Of a stretch of DNA of 64,000 nucleotides, positions 26,868 to 36,647 are shown one piece after another. How positions within the stretch are numbered: the first letter of the stretch is position 1; every line of letters starts with the position of its first letter. Source of the stretch: Telluria mixta. GTDB taxonomy: Bacteria > Pseudomonadota > Gammaproteobacteria > Burkholderiales > Burkholderiaceae_D. The stretch is from the NCBI RefSeq assembly GCF_029223865.1, contig NZ_CP119520.1, positions 4,154,001-4,218,000 of the forward strand, given 5' to 3'. The notes under the pieces are model-generated. The model was not told the origin of the DNA. It did not search any database and worked only from the letters and a program-made list of their open reading frames with translations. A program made the position numbers and the translations under genes.

Positions 26868-27755
26868 TTATTTGGCGAGTTGTTCCGCCGTCAGCAGAAA
26901 CACCGCATCGTCGCCCTGGCTCGTGGTCAGCCACGTGAGGCCCAGGTGTCCGAACGCCGCTTCCGCGTACTCGCGCTCGTTGCCGATCTCGACGATCAGC
27001 ACGCCTTCCGGGCTCAGGCGCTCGGCTGCGCCGTCGACGATCTTGCGCACGAGGTCCATGCCGTCTTCGCCGCCGGCGAGGGCGATCTGCGGCTCGCGCA
27101 GGTACTCCGGCGGCAGCTTGCCCATCGAATCGCTGTTCACGTACGGCGGATTGGTCACGATCAGGTCGTACTTCTTGAACGGCACGTGCTGGTACAGGTC
27201 GGACTCGATCGGGTTCACGCGGCCTTCCAGCTTGTAGTCGCGGATGTTGCGCTCGGCCACGGCCAGTGCGTCCTTCGAGATGTCGACGGCGTCGACGACC
27301 GCATTCGGGAACGCGTCCGCCAGCATGATCGCCAGGCAGCCGGAACCGGTGCACAGTTCGAGCACGTTCTCGACGCCTTCCGGATCGGCCACCCACGGGC
27401 TGAACAGGTTCGGGATCAGCTCGGCGATGAACGAGCGCGGGACGAGCACGCGTTCGTCGACGTAGAAGTTGTAGCTGCCCAGCCAAGCCTCATTGGTGAT
27501 GTAGGCGGCCGGCACGCGTTCGTTGACGCGGCGCTCGATGACGGCCATCACCTGCAGGATTTCTTCCGGCAGCAGGCGGGCGTCGAGGAAGGGCTCGAGC
27601 TTGTCCAGCGGCAGCTTCAGGGTGTGCAGGATCAGGTAGGCGGCCTCGTCGAACGCTTCGGCGCTGCCATGGCCGAAGAACAGCTTCGCGCCGTTGAAAC
27701 GGGTCACGGCGTAGCGCAGCAGGTCGCGGGGCGTGCAGAAATGGGTCGTGGTCAT
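26868..27755 (-). CDS. prmB: Ribosomal protein L3 glutamine methyltransferase
   Basis: A 295-residue SAM-dependent methyltransferase. The N-terminal helical domain (TPRDLLRYAVTRFNGAKLFFGHG) is typical of PrmB rather than PrmC. The catalytic domain has the SAM loop VLELCTGSGCLAIMLADAFP and the substrate motif NPPYVNS, which methylates a glutamine side chain. It ends just downstream of dapE by 15 bases, in the conserved dapE-prmB order, and is probably in the same transcript. Confidence 0.92.
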   Translation of the reverse strand: MTTTHFCTPRDLLRYAVTRFNGAKLFFGHGSAEAFDEAAYLILHTLKLPLDKLEPFLDARLLPEEILQVMAVIERRVNERVPAAYITNEAWLGSYNFYVDERVLVPRSFIAELIPNLFSPWVADPEGVENVLELCTGSGCLAIMLADAFPNAVVDAVDISKDALAVAERNIRDYKLEGRVNPIESDLYQHVPFKKYDLIVTNPPYVNSDSMGKLPPEYLREPQIALAGGEDGMDLVRKIVDGAAERLSPEGVLIVEIGNEREYAEAAFGHLGLTWLTTSQGDDAVFLLTAEQLAK

Positions 27756-27770
27756 GGCCAGGTCTCGTCG

Positions 27771-29348
<1,578 letters not shown>

Positions 29349-29447
29349 TTAGCAATGGCGGCGGCAGGGCGGCGTTATGTTGATTGGTTAGACAAGGAAT
29401 TAACATTTCCGTAAGATGATGCGCTTCTGTCAATACATGGAAATCCA

Positions 29448-30497
29448 ATGCGCATTTTCCTTCCCGCCTGTTCGCTCGCGCTATTGGCCGGTTGTGCAAC
29501 GACACCCGCGCCGCGTTCGCTCGATACGGCCGGCCTGACGGCTGTGCGCAACCAGAGCGTGGCCGTCACGTCGCGGCCGCGGCCGGGTTTCGCCGTGCTC
29601 AAGGCCGGTAACATGATGTTCGGTGCCCTGGGCGGCCTCGCAGGCGTAGACGAGGGCAACAAGATCGCGACCGCCAACGGTTTGCCGAACCCGGCCGATG
29701 CCATCGCGCAAGAACTGGTCATCGCCCTGCGCGACACCCAGGGGGCGCAGTCCGCCGCACCGGTGGCGGTCGAGACGAACGACGTGGAACGCATCGCCGC
29801 GCAGGCGAAGGGCAAGGCGCGCTTCGTGCTCGACGTCGAAACGCGCATGTGGCACGTCACCTATTTTCCGACCGACTGGACGCACTACCAGGTACCCTAT
29901 GCGGCCGTGGCACGCCTGATCGATGCCGACACGGCCAGGGTGCTGGCCGAAGCGTCGTGCAAGGTCGAACCCGGGACGAATGCCGGCGCGCCGACCTACG
30001 ACGAGCTGCTGGCAGGCGGCGCGGCGCGGCTGAAGGCGACGATCGCCGCGTCTGTCGCGACGTGTGCCGCCCAGTTCAAGCGCGACATGTTCGCCATGCG
30101 CGAGGCGGCTGCGTCGGCCGTCGCGGCGGCTGCGTCGGCACCGGCACCGGCCGCGGAGACCGTCGCCTGGACAGGGACCATGGCCTGCGGCGCCCGCAAC
30201 GACAGCGGCCCGAACGCGGCGGCCTACGAGGCGAAATTCAGCGTCGACGTGCAGGGGCCGTCGGTGCGCGCGCACCGCAAGACGGCCGACGTCGAGGAAA
30301 CGCTGGCCGGCGAAGTGCGGGGCGATCAGCTGGAACTGCGGGGCACTGGCAATCGCGTCGCCGACCCGGCGCGCAGCTGGGGATTGGGCGTGAGCGGTGC
30401 GTTCGCACCTGGCGCGACGTCGTATGTCGGCAAGGGCAACATGGTCGTGGGCGGCCGGCCGATCCGGGCGTGTGAGCTGCGCATGACGCGCGCGTGA
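29448..30497 (+). CDS. Lipoprotein of unknown function (349 aa)
   Basis: A 349-residue predicted lipoprotein with lipobox LLAGC (Cys16). Residues about 30-215 form an unassigned domain containing VETNDVERIAAQAKGKARFVLDVETRMWHVTYF. A low-complexity alanine run (around residues 220-240) links it to a C-terminal beta-rich domain (TMACGARNDSGPNAAAYEAKFSVDV and GGRPIRACEL), which may be disulfide-bonded. It is transcribed against the dap block on both sides. No family recognised. Confidence 0.7.
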   Translation: MRIFLPACSLALLAGCATTPAPRSLDTAGLTAVRNQSVAVTSRPRPGFAVLKAGNMMFGALGGLAGVDEGNKIATANGLPNPADAIAQELVIALRDTQGAQSAAPVAVETNDVERIAAQAKGKARFVLDVETRMWHVTYFPTDWTHYQVPYAAVARLIDADTARVLAEASCKVEPGTNAGAPTYDELLAGGAARLKATIAASVATCAAQFKRDMFAMREAAASAVAAAASAPAPAAETVAWTGTMACGARNDSGPNAAAYEAKFSVDVQGPSVRAHRKTADVEETLAGEVRGDQLELRGTGNRVADPARSWGLGVSGAFAPGATSYVGKGNMVVGGRPIRACELRMTRA

Positions 30498-30530
30498 GCG
30501 GAATTCGGTTATGCGGGATGCGAGGGCGAC

Positions 30531-31202
30531 TTACTTCTGCGGCTTGAAGGCGTGGCTGTTGTCGAATCCAAACTGATTTTCGTCATACATCCGCTTCATC
30601 TTGCGCACCAGATGCGTTTGCAGAACGGGTGGCAGCTTGAAGTAGGATGCGCTGGCAGTGGTCGAGCGTTGCAGGTCCAGGTCGCCTGTGATGGCCCGGA
30701 CGGCGACTTTCGCGTCACGGTGAAAAGCGATCATCTTCAGCCGGCCTTCATAGGGGTCGCTCAGCATCTTGCCGTTGTCGCTGTCGTAGAAGCGGTAAAC
30801 CAGGACCGGATCGACCAGGCCATCGCCGTCGATATCGTTCAACTCGGTCAGCTTGGTCCACCATTGCACACCGGCCATCCCTTCCGGTGCGCTATCGTTG
30901 ACTGTGCCCCTGGCCGCCAGGGTCGGGCCAGCATTTATTTTGAACAAGTACGCGCCGATTTTGCTCGACAAGGTTTCGCCATCGTAGCGACGGTCGCCGC
31001 TTTCGGTCAGGTACACCACGTAGTCGCCGCTATTGTCGCGATAGCAGAAGTGGGCGAACACCGGCAAGGTCACCTTGGCAGCCTTGAGGGTATCGCGATG
31101 CAGCAGGAAGTCATCGCTGGCGCAGCGCGAATTGGGCACGGCATGCGCATTCGAGGACGACAATATGAGAAGACCAAACAGGAGTGCGATAAGGAAATGC
31201 AT
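30531..31202 (-). CDS. Secreted protein of the M949_RS01915-like surface group
   Basis: A 223-residue exported protein. Signal peptide 1-21 (HFLIALLFGLLILSSSNAHA). The mature part has DGDGLVDPVLVYRFYD, a calcium-loop-like DxDxDG segment, and a pattern I associate with M949_RS01915-type proteins named for surface polysaccharide synthesis, though no enzyme motif is visible. By eye its base composition is lower in GC than neighbouring dap genes, which suggests later acquisition. It ends 33 bases from the lipoprotein stop. Confidence 0.55.
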   Translation of the reverse strand: MHFLIALLFGLLILSSSNAHAVPNSRCASDDFLLHRDTLKAAKVTLPVFAHFCYRDNSGDYVVYLTESGDRRYDGETLSSKIGAYLFKINAGPTLAARGTVNDSAPEGMAGVQWWTKLTELNDIDGDGLVDPVLVYRFYDSDNGKMLSDPYEGRLKMIAFHRDAKVAVRAITGDLDLQRSTTASASYFKLPPVLQTHLVRKMKRMYDENQFGFDNSHAFKPQK

Positions 31203-31238
31203 CGTGGCCGTGCGTAACAGGCAGGGCGGTCAGTCAAG

Positions 31239-32381
31239 TCAACTATCCAGCGTAAATTCCGTGAACGACGGCCCATCCGGCTCGGCCGGCTTGGGCGCTT
31301 CCTCTTCTTTCGCCTTGCTGTCCGGCCCATTGTTGATCAGCCAGAGCAAATTCGTGGCCGAGTCGGCATTGGCGAGCGCCTCCTCCTGCGTGATCAGGTC
31401 CGCCTGCACGAGCTCCAAGAGTGCCTTCTCGAACGATTGCGAGCCCGGCGACAGGCTCTTGTCCATCGCTTCCTTGATCTGGCCGATCTCGCCCTTTTCG
31501 ATCAGGTCCGCGACGTAGCGCGTGTTGACCATGATTTCCACGGCCGCGTGGCGTTGCCCGCCGGCCTTGGCGCGCACGAGGCGCTGCGACACGATCGCCT
31601 TGACGGCGGACGACAGGTCCTGCAGCAGGGCGGGGCGGTTCTCGATCGGGTAGAAGCTGATGATGCGGTTCAGCGCGTTGTAGCTGTTGTTCGCGTGCAG
31701 GGTCGCCAGCACGAGGTGGCCGGACTGGGCGTAGGCGAGGGCGGCGGCCATCGTTTCCTTGTCGCGGATCTCGCCGATCAGGATGCAGTCCGGCGCCTGG
31801 CGCATCGAATTGCGCAGGGCGACGTCGAAGCTCTTCGCGTCGCTGCCGATCTCGCGCTGGTTCACGATCGATTTCTTGTTCTTGAACAGGTACTCGATCG
31901 GATCTTCCAGCGTGAGGATGTGGCCGTGGCGCTGCTCGTTGCGGTGGTCGAGCATGGACGCGATCGTCGTCGACTTGCCGGAGCCGGTCGCGCCGACGAT
32001 CAGCAGCAGGCCGCGCTTCTCCATGATCAGCTCGGACAGCACGGACGGCAGGCCCAGTTCGGCCAGCGGCGGAATCGTGGCGGGAACGAAACGGAACACG
32101 GCGGAGATGCTGCCGCGCTGGCGAAAGGCGGACAGGCGGAAGCGGCCCAGGTTGGCGACCGAGATGCCCATGTTGAGTTCGTTGTCGCGGTCCAGCTCTT
32201 CCATTTGCTCCGGCGACGCGATTTCGGACAGCAGGACGCGGATGTTCTCGGGCTCGAGCTTGTTCTGGTTGATCGGGATAAGGTTCCCGTTGATCTTGAT
32301 GTGGACTGGGGAATTGACCGCGAAGAACATATCGGACGCGTTCTTTTCCTTCATCAATTGGAACAGGCGTTCCATCATCAT
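31239..32381 (-). CDS. pilU: PilU-like type IV pilus retraction ATPase
   Basis: A 380-residue hexameric ATPase. Walker A is GATGSGKST (130-138). HILTLEDPIEYLFKNKKSIVN, the Asp box, and LIGEIRDKETM (Walker B) and ATLHANNSYNALNRI (His box) follow. The N-terminal MERLFQLMKEKNASDMFFAV and the acidic C-terminal tail favour PilU over PilT. It powers pilus retraction together with PilT, which is not in the window. It follows dapD in the same direction after a REPIN-like element. Confidence 0.9.
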   Translation of the reverse strand: MMMERLFQLMKEKNASDMFFAVNSPVHIKINGNLIPINQNKLEPENIRVLLSEIASPEQMEELDRDNELNMGISVANLGRFRLSAFRQRGSISAVFRFVPATIPPLAELGLPSVLSELIMEKRGLLLIVGATGSGKSTTIASMLDHRNEQRHGHILTLEDPIEYLFKNKKSIVNQREIGSDAKSFDVALRNSMRQAPDCILIGEIRDKETMAAALAYAQSGHLVLATLHANNSYNALNRIISFYPIENRPALLQDLSSAVKAIVSQRLVRAKAGGQRHAAVEIMVNTRYVADLIEKGEIGQIKEAMDKSLSPGSQSFEKALLELVQADLITQEEALANADSATNLLWLINNGPDSKAKEEEAPKPAEPDGPSFTEFTLDS

Positions 32382-32463
32382 GGCGGTCTCTCCCTTGCTT
32401 CGCGGTAATTATTTGCGGTTAAGGGATTCTAACCTGAGGGGCCGCCAATCGGTGGCCCTGATA

Positions 32464-32590
32464 CGTCGTTCCCGCGAAAGCGGGAACCCATGCTGAGTAT
32501 CAGAAACCACACTGTCGTGCTGTTTGCGACAGTTCGAAGAATGCGGCTTCGGTGCCTCAGCTTGGATTCCCGCCTGCGCGGGAATGACGG
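32464..32590. repeat. REPIN-like element, copy 3
   Basis: Left unit CGTCGTTCCCGCGAAAGCGG with tail ACCCATGCTGAG. The right unit, read on the opposite strand, is CGTCATTCCCGCGCAGGCGG with tail ATCCAAGCTGAG. The interior of about 60 bases is not palindromic. It lies between dapD and pilU. Confidence 0.8.
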
Positions 32591-32605
32591 TTTTTAGTGC
32601 AACGA

Positions 32606-33430
32606 TTAAACGCCGCGCAGCAGCTCGTTGATACCCGTCTTCGCACGGGTCTTCGCATCGACCTGCTTGACGATCACCGCGCAGTACAGGCTGTACTTGC
32701 CATCCGGCGACGGCAGGCTGCCCGACACGACGACGGAACCGGCCGGGATGCGGCCATAGCTCACTTCACCGGTCTCGCGGTTGTAGATCTTCGTCGACTG
32801 GCCGATGTACACGCCCATCGAGATCACCGAGTTCTCTTCGACGATGACGCCTTCCACGATCTCCGAGCGGGCGCCGATGAAGCAGTTGTCTTCGATGATG
32901 GTCGGGTTGGCCTGCATCGGTTCCAGCACGCCGCCGATGCCCACGCCGCCCGACAGGTGGACGTTCTTGCCGATCTGGGCGCAGGAACCGACGGTGGCCC
33001 ACGTGTCGACCATCGCGCCTTCGTCGACGTAGGCGCCGATGTTCACGTACGACGGCATCAGCACGACGTTCTTGCCGATGAACGAGCCGCGGCGGGCGAC
33101 AGCCGGCGGGACGACGCGGAAGCCGCCCTTGGCGAAGTCTTCGGCCGAGTAGTTGGCGAACTTGGTCGGCACTTTGTCGTAGAACTGCATGCCGCCGCCT
33201 TCGACGGGCACGTTGTTCTCGAGGCGGAACGACAGCAGGACGGCCTTCTTGATCCACTGGTTCACGACCCAGCTGCCGGTGTCCTTCTGGGCGACGCGCA
33301 TGCTGCCGTCGTCAAGGCCGGCCAGCACGTGGGCGACGGCGTCGCGCACTTCGGCGCTGGCGCTGGTCGGGCTGATGTCTGCGCGCTGTTCCCACGCGGT
33401 GTCGATGATGGTCTGGAGTTGTTGGGTCAT
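32606..33430 (-). CDS. dapD: Tetrahydrodipicolinate N-succinyltransferase
   Basis: A 274-residue acyltransferase of the lysine pathway, transferring succinyl from succinyl-CoA to tetrahydrodipicolinate. The N-terminal helical domain is followed by left-handed beta-helix hexapeptide repeats ([60 protein letters not shown]). Length equals that of the family. It starts 25 bases after the dapC stop and is probably co-transcribed with it. Confidence 0.95.
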   Translation of the reverse strand: MTQQLQTIIDTAWEQRADISPTSASAEVRDAVAHVLAGLDDGSMRVAQKDTGSWVVNQWIKKAVLLSFRLENNVPVEGGGMQFYDKVPTKFANYSAEDFAKGGFRVVPPAVARRGSFIGKNVVLMPSYVNIGAYVDEGAMVDTWATVGSCAQIGKNVHLSGGVGIGGVLEPMQANPTIIEDNCFIGARSEIVEGVIVEENSVISMGVYIGQSTKIYNRETGEVSYGRIPAGSVVVSGSLPSPDGKYSLYCAVIVKQVDAKTRAKTGINELLRGV

Positions 33431-33455
33431 GATAATGGTCTATACAGGTGGTGTT

Positions 33456-34676
33456 TCAGGAAGCCTTGAGATCGTTGCAGAACTGGACGATGCGGTTCGC
33501 CGCTTCCAGTCCTTCGTCCACTTCGGCGACGAGCGCCATGCGGATGCGGTTGCGGCCCGGGTTGCTGCCGTGCGCGTCGCGCGCCAGGTAACTGCCGGGC
33601 AAAACCGTCACATTATATTCGGCGTACAGGCCGCGTGCGAACTCCGTGTCCGACAGGCCCGTGCGGCGCACGTCGGCCCACAGGTAGAAGCCGGCGTCCG
33701 GCAGCTCGACATCCATCACCTGCTTCAAGAGCGGGGTGATGAGAGTGAACTTTTCCTTGTACAGGGTGCGGTTCTCCTGTACGTGGCCTTCGTCGTTCCA
33801 CGCGGCGATCGACGCGGCCTGCACCGGCGGCGACATCGCGCCGCCGCAGTAGGTGCGGTACAGCAGGAATTTCTTCATCAGTTCCGGATCGCCGGCGACG
33901 AAGCCCGAGCGCATGCCCGGCACGTTCGAGCGCTTGGAGAGGCTCGAGAACACCATCAGGTTCGCGTACGGATGCGCGCCTTCGCTGCGGCCCAGCTGGT
34001 GCGCCGCTTCCAGCGCGCCCAGCGGCGGGGTGGCGCCGAAATAAATCTCGGAATAGCACTCGTCGGCCGCGATGACGAAGCCGTGGCGGTCGGACAGCGC
34101 GAACAGCTCGCGCCAGTCGTCCAGCGACAGCACGGCGCCCGTCGGGTTGCCCGGGGAGCAGAGGTACAGCAGTTGGACGCGCGCCCACACGTCGTCCGGC
34201 ACGCTGGAGTAATCGCAGGCGAAGTTGCGGGCCGGCTGGGAATTCACGAAATACGGCTCGGCGCCCGCCAGGTAGGCCGCGCCTTCGTAGATCTGGTAGA
34301 ACGGGTTCGGGCTGACGACGAGCGCGCCCGGCTTGCGCGGATCGATCACGGTCTGCGCGATCGCGAACAGCGCCTCGCGCGACCCGTTCACCGGCAGCAC
34401 CATCGTGGCCGCATCCAGCGCCGGAATCCCGTAGCGGCGCTCCAGCCAGCCGGCGATCGCGGTGCGCAGCGGCTCGTTGCCATGCGTCGTCGGATACGTG
34501 GCGAGGCCGGCCATCGCATGCGTCAGCGCTCTCTGGATGAACGCGGGCGTCGGATGTTTCGGCTCGCCGATACCGAGGCTGATGGGCTTGTAGTCTGGAT
34601 TCGGCGTGACGCCGGCGAACAGCTGGCGCAGCTTTTCGAACGGGTACGGGTGCAGGCGGTCGAGATGTGGGTTCAC
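33456..34676 (-). CDS. dapC: Succinyldiaminopimelate transaminase
   Basis: A 406-residue class I aminotransferase. PLP motifs: LPVNGSREALFA, LCSPGNPTGAVLS, IAADECYSEIYF and the PLP-binding Lys in SSLSKRSNVPGMRSGF. Position before dapD supports assignment as DapC. No in-frame ATG lies at the N-terminus; the GTG at 34676 (VNPHLDRL) is chosen, with AGGA 12 bases before it, and a TATAAT box lies 42 bases upstream. A TTG 14 codons upstream is within the likely promoter and so is unlikely. Confidence 0.88.
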   Translation of the reverse strand: MNPHLDRLHPYPFEKLRQLFAGVTPNPDYKPISLGIGEPKHPTPAFIQRALTHAMAGLATYPTTHGNEPLRTAIAGWLERRYGIPALDAATMVLPVNGSREALFAIAQTVIDPRKPGALVVSPNPFYQIYEGAAYLAGAEPYFVNSQPARNFACDYSSVPDDVWARVQLLYLCSPGNPTGAVLSLDDWRELFALSDRHGFVIAADECYSEIYFGATPPLGALEAAHQLGRSEGAHPYANLMVFSSLSKRSNVPGMRSGFVAGDPELMKKFLLYRTYCGGAMSPPVQAASIAAWNDEGHVQENRTLYKEKFTLITPLLKQVMDVELPDAGFYLWADVRRTGLSDTEFARGLYAEYNVTVLPGSYLARDAHGSNPGRNRIRMALVAEVDEGLEAANRIVQFCNDLKAS

Positions 34677-34717
34677 GGCGATGTGTTTTCCTGGCGATAT
34701 TCGAGATGAGAAGGGCA

Positions 34718-34723
34718 ATTATA
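34718..34723 (-). promoter_or_regulatory. Probable -10 box of the dapC-dapD promoter
   Basis: A perfect TATAAT on the minus strand upstream of dapC. A -35 box at 17 bases is weak. It would give a leader of about 35 bases before the GTG start. Confidence 0.5.
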
Positions 34724-34782
34724 GCCACGTGCCCCGGCCTGCGTTAGTATTGACGTAAGGAATCCTAACCGGACCCATCATC

Positions 34783-35538
34783 ATGCAGCGCTCCGTCGAC
34801 TATGTCCGCACCCTGACCGCCCAGGCGCGCAGCGCGCGCGCCAACCGCCATCTCGGCTACGCGCTGGCCGGCGTGGCCGGGGCCATGAACGCCGGCGGCT
34901 TCCTCGCCGTGCACCAGTACACGTCGCACATGACGGGCATCGTGTCGTCGGCCGCCGACAACCTCGCGCTGGGCGCCGGCGATCTCGTGCTCGACGCGCT
35001 CGGCGCCATCGTCTGCTTCCTGCTGGGCGCGGCCACGACGGCGCTGCTCGTCAACTACGGCCGGCGCCGCGCGCTGGCCAGCGAATACGCGTTGCCGCTG
35101 CTGTGCGAAGCGCTGCTGCTGCTCGCGTTCGGCGTGCTGGGCGCGCAGCTGTCCAGCATGCAGGGCCTGTTCGTGCCGGCGACCGTGATGCTGCTGTGCT
35201 TCACGATGGGCCTGCAGAACGCGCTCGTGACCAAGCTGTCGCACGCGGAGATTCGCACCACGCACATGACGGGCATCGTCACCGACATCGGCATCGAGCT
35301 GGGAAAACTCCTGTACTGGAACGCCGACGAGGCGGCGCGCCCGCGCGTGGCCGCGAACCACGAGCGTCTCGCGGTGCTGTGCGGCCTGCTGGGATCCTTC
35401 TTCTGCGGCGGCGTGGCGGGCGCGCTCGGCTTCAAGATCCTCGGCTACGTGGCGACGGTACCGCTGGCATTGCTGCTGTGCGGCCTCGCCATCGTGCCCG
35501 CGCTGGACGACCTGCGCGCGCGGGCGCGCAAGCGCTGA
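34783..35538 (+). CDS. YoaK/DUF1275 membrane protein
   Basis: A 251-residue integral membrane protein with about six segments. The DUF1275 marks are the paired motifs THMTGIVSSAADNLALG-like (HQYTSHMTGIVSSAADNLAL) and, in the second half, TTHMTGIVTDIGIELGKLL, showing an internal duplication, and FTMGLQNALVTKLS. The function of the family is unknown. It is divergent from dapC and convergent with an AraC gene. Confidence 0.85.
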   Translation: MQRSVDYVRTLTAQARSARANRHLGYALAGVAGAMNAGGFLAVHQYTSHMTGIVSSAADNLALGAGDLVLDALGAIVCFLLGAATTALLVNYGRRRALASEYALPLLCEALLLLAFGVLGAQLSSMQGLFVPATVMLLCFTMGLQNALVTKLSHAEIRTTHMTGIVTDIGIELGKLLYWNADEAARPRVAANHERLAVLCGLLGSFFCGGVAGALGFKILGYVATVPLALLLCGLAIVPALDDLRARARKR

Positions 35539-35545
35539 TCGCCCC

Positions 35546-36559
35546 CTATGTTTTACCGGCCGCGCGCTCGCGCCACGCGCCGGGATTCATCCCCGACCAT
35601 TCGCGGAACGCGTGCGTAAAGGCGCTCTGTTCCTGGAAGCCGAGGAGGAAGGCGATGTCGACGAGCGACAGGCCGTCCTGGCGCAGGTAATCCATCGCAA
35701 GTGCGTAGCGCGCGGCGTCGAGCACCTGCTGGAACGTCGCGCCCGCGTCGGCCAGCTTGCGCTGCAGGGTGCGCGGCGACATATCCAGCGCGGCGGCGAT
35801 GCCGGCCAGCCGCACCGACTCGCGCGCAAGAGTCTCGACGATGGCCGCATGCGCCTGCGCGACGATGTCATTGGTGGCCTGCGCCCGTTCGCGCAGCAGG
35901 CGTTCGGCGTGCTGCTGCAGCAACGGGTACATGCCGGTGTCCGCGGCGGGCAGCGGCAGCGCGAGGAGGGCCGCGTCGAAGTCGGCGGTGTGCGCGGGCG
36001 CGCCGAAGTCCGGCATCGTGCCGAGCACGCGCGCGTATTCGGCCGGGTCGGCGTCAAGTGGACGCGCATGCGCGAAGGCGAGGGCGTGCGGCGCGAGCGG
36101 CCGGCCCGCGAGCCACGACCCGAACGTACGGATGCCCGCGAACACGCTTTCCGCCAGGTGGCGGCTCGCATGCGGATAGTGGCTCGTCCACGTGTAGCGG
36201 GCGAGGGCGCCGCCCGGCTCCAGGCACGAGCGTCCGAGGTCGTGTGCCAGCTGTTCGTAGCGCTGCGTCTGATCGAGCGCCTGGCCGATGTCGCGGCAGG
36301 CCAGCAGCACGAGGCCGTACACGCTGTACGTGCCGGGCCGCACGCGCTCGCCGACGTGCAGGCCGAAATGCGGATCGCCAGCGAGGCGGCTGCCCGCGTC
36401 GAGCAGGGCGATGTAGTCGGCGGCCGGCAGCGGATCCGGCGCGATGGCGGCGAGACCGGCCTCCGACGCCAGCGCGGCGGCGTCGATGCCGCGCGCGGCC
36501 GCCGTCTCCAGCAGCGGCTGCAGATAGGCCGCGGTGACTCTCGGCGGCGTGGCTGGCAT
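35546..36559 (-). CDS. AraC-family regulator (OruR/ArgR-like, arabinose-binding N-terminal domain type)
   Basis: A 337-residue regulator. The N-terminal part (LQPLLETAAARGIDAAALAS, FGLHVGERVRPGTYSVYGLV) is the PF12625-type sensing domain. The C-terminal helix-turn-helix pair is VRLAGIAAALDMSPRTLQRKL and LSLVDIAFLLGFQEQSAFTHAF with the P-x-x-R-like ending GMNPGAWRERA. It is divergent from the flavoprotein-glpD-kinase operon, so it is the natural candidate regulator of it. The start is uncertain: ATG at 36559 or an in-frame ATG at 36580; neither has a good site. Confidence 0.82.
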   Translation of the reverse strand: MPATPPRVTAAYLQPLLETAAARGIDAAALASEAGLAAIAPDPLPAADYIALLDAGSRLAGDPHFGLHVGERVRPGTYSVYGLVLLACRDIGQALDQTQRYEQLAHDLGRSCLEPGGALARYTWTSHYPHASRHLAESVFAGIRTFGSWLAGRPLAPHALAFAHARPLDADPAEYARVLGTMPDFGAPAHTADFDAALLALPLPAADTGMYPLLQQHAERLLRERAQATNDIVAQAHAAIVETLARESVRLAGIAAALDMSPRTLQRKLADAGATFQQVLDAARYALAMDYLRQDGLSLVDIAFLLGFQEQSAFTHAFREWSGMNPGAWRERAAGKT

Positions 36560-36647
36560 GTTCGAACAAGCGCTTGGCATGAATCCGCAATACGGTCGTG
36601 ATGACGCAAGGCAGTATAGCCGCATAATAAATACGGAGAAAGCATCG

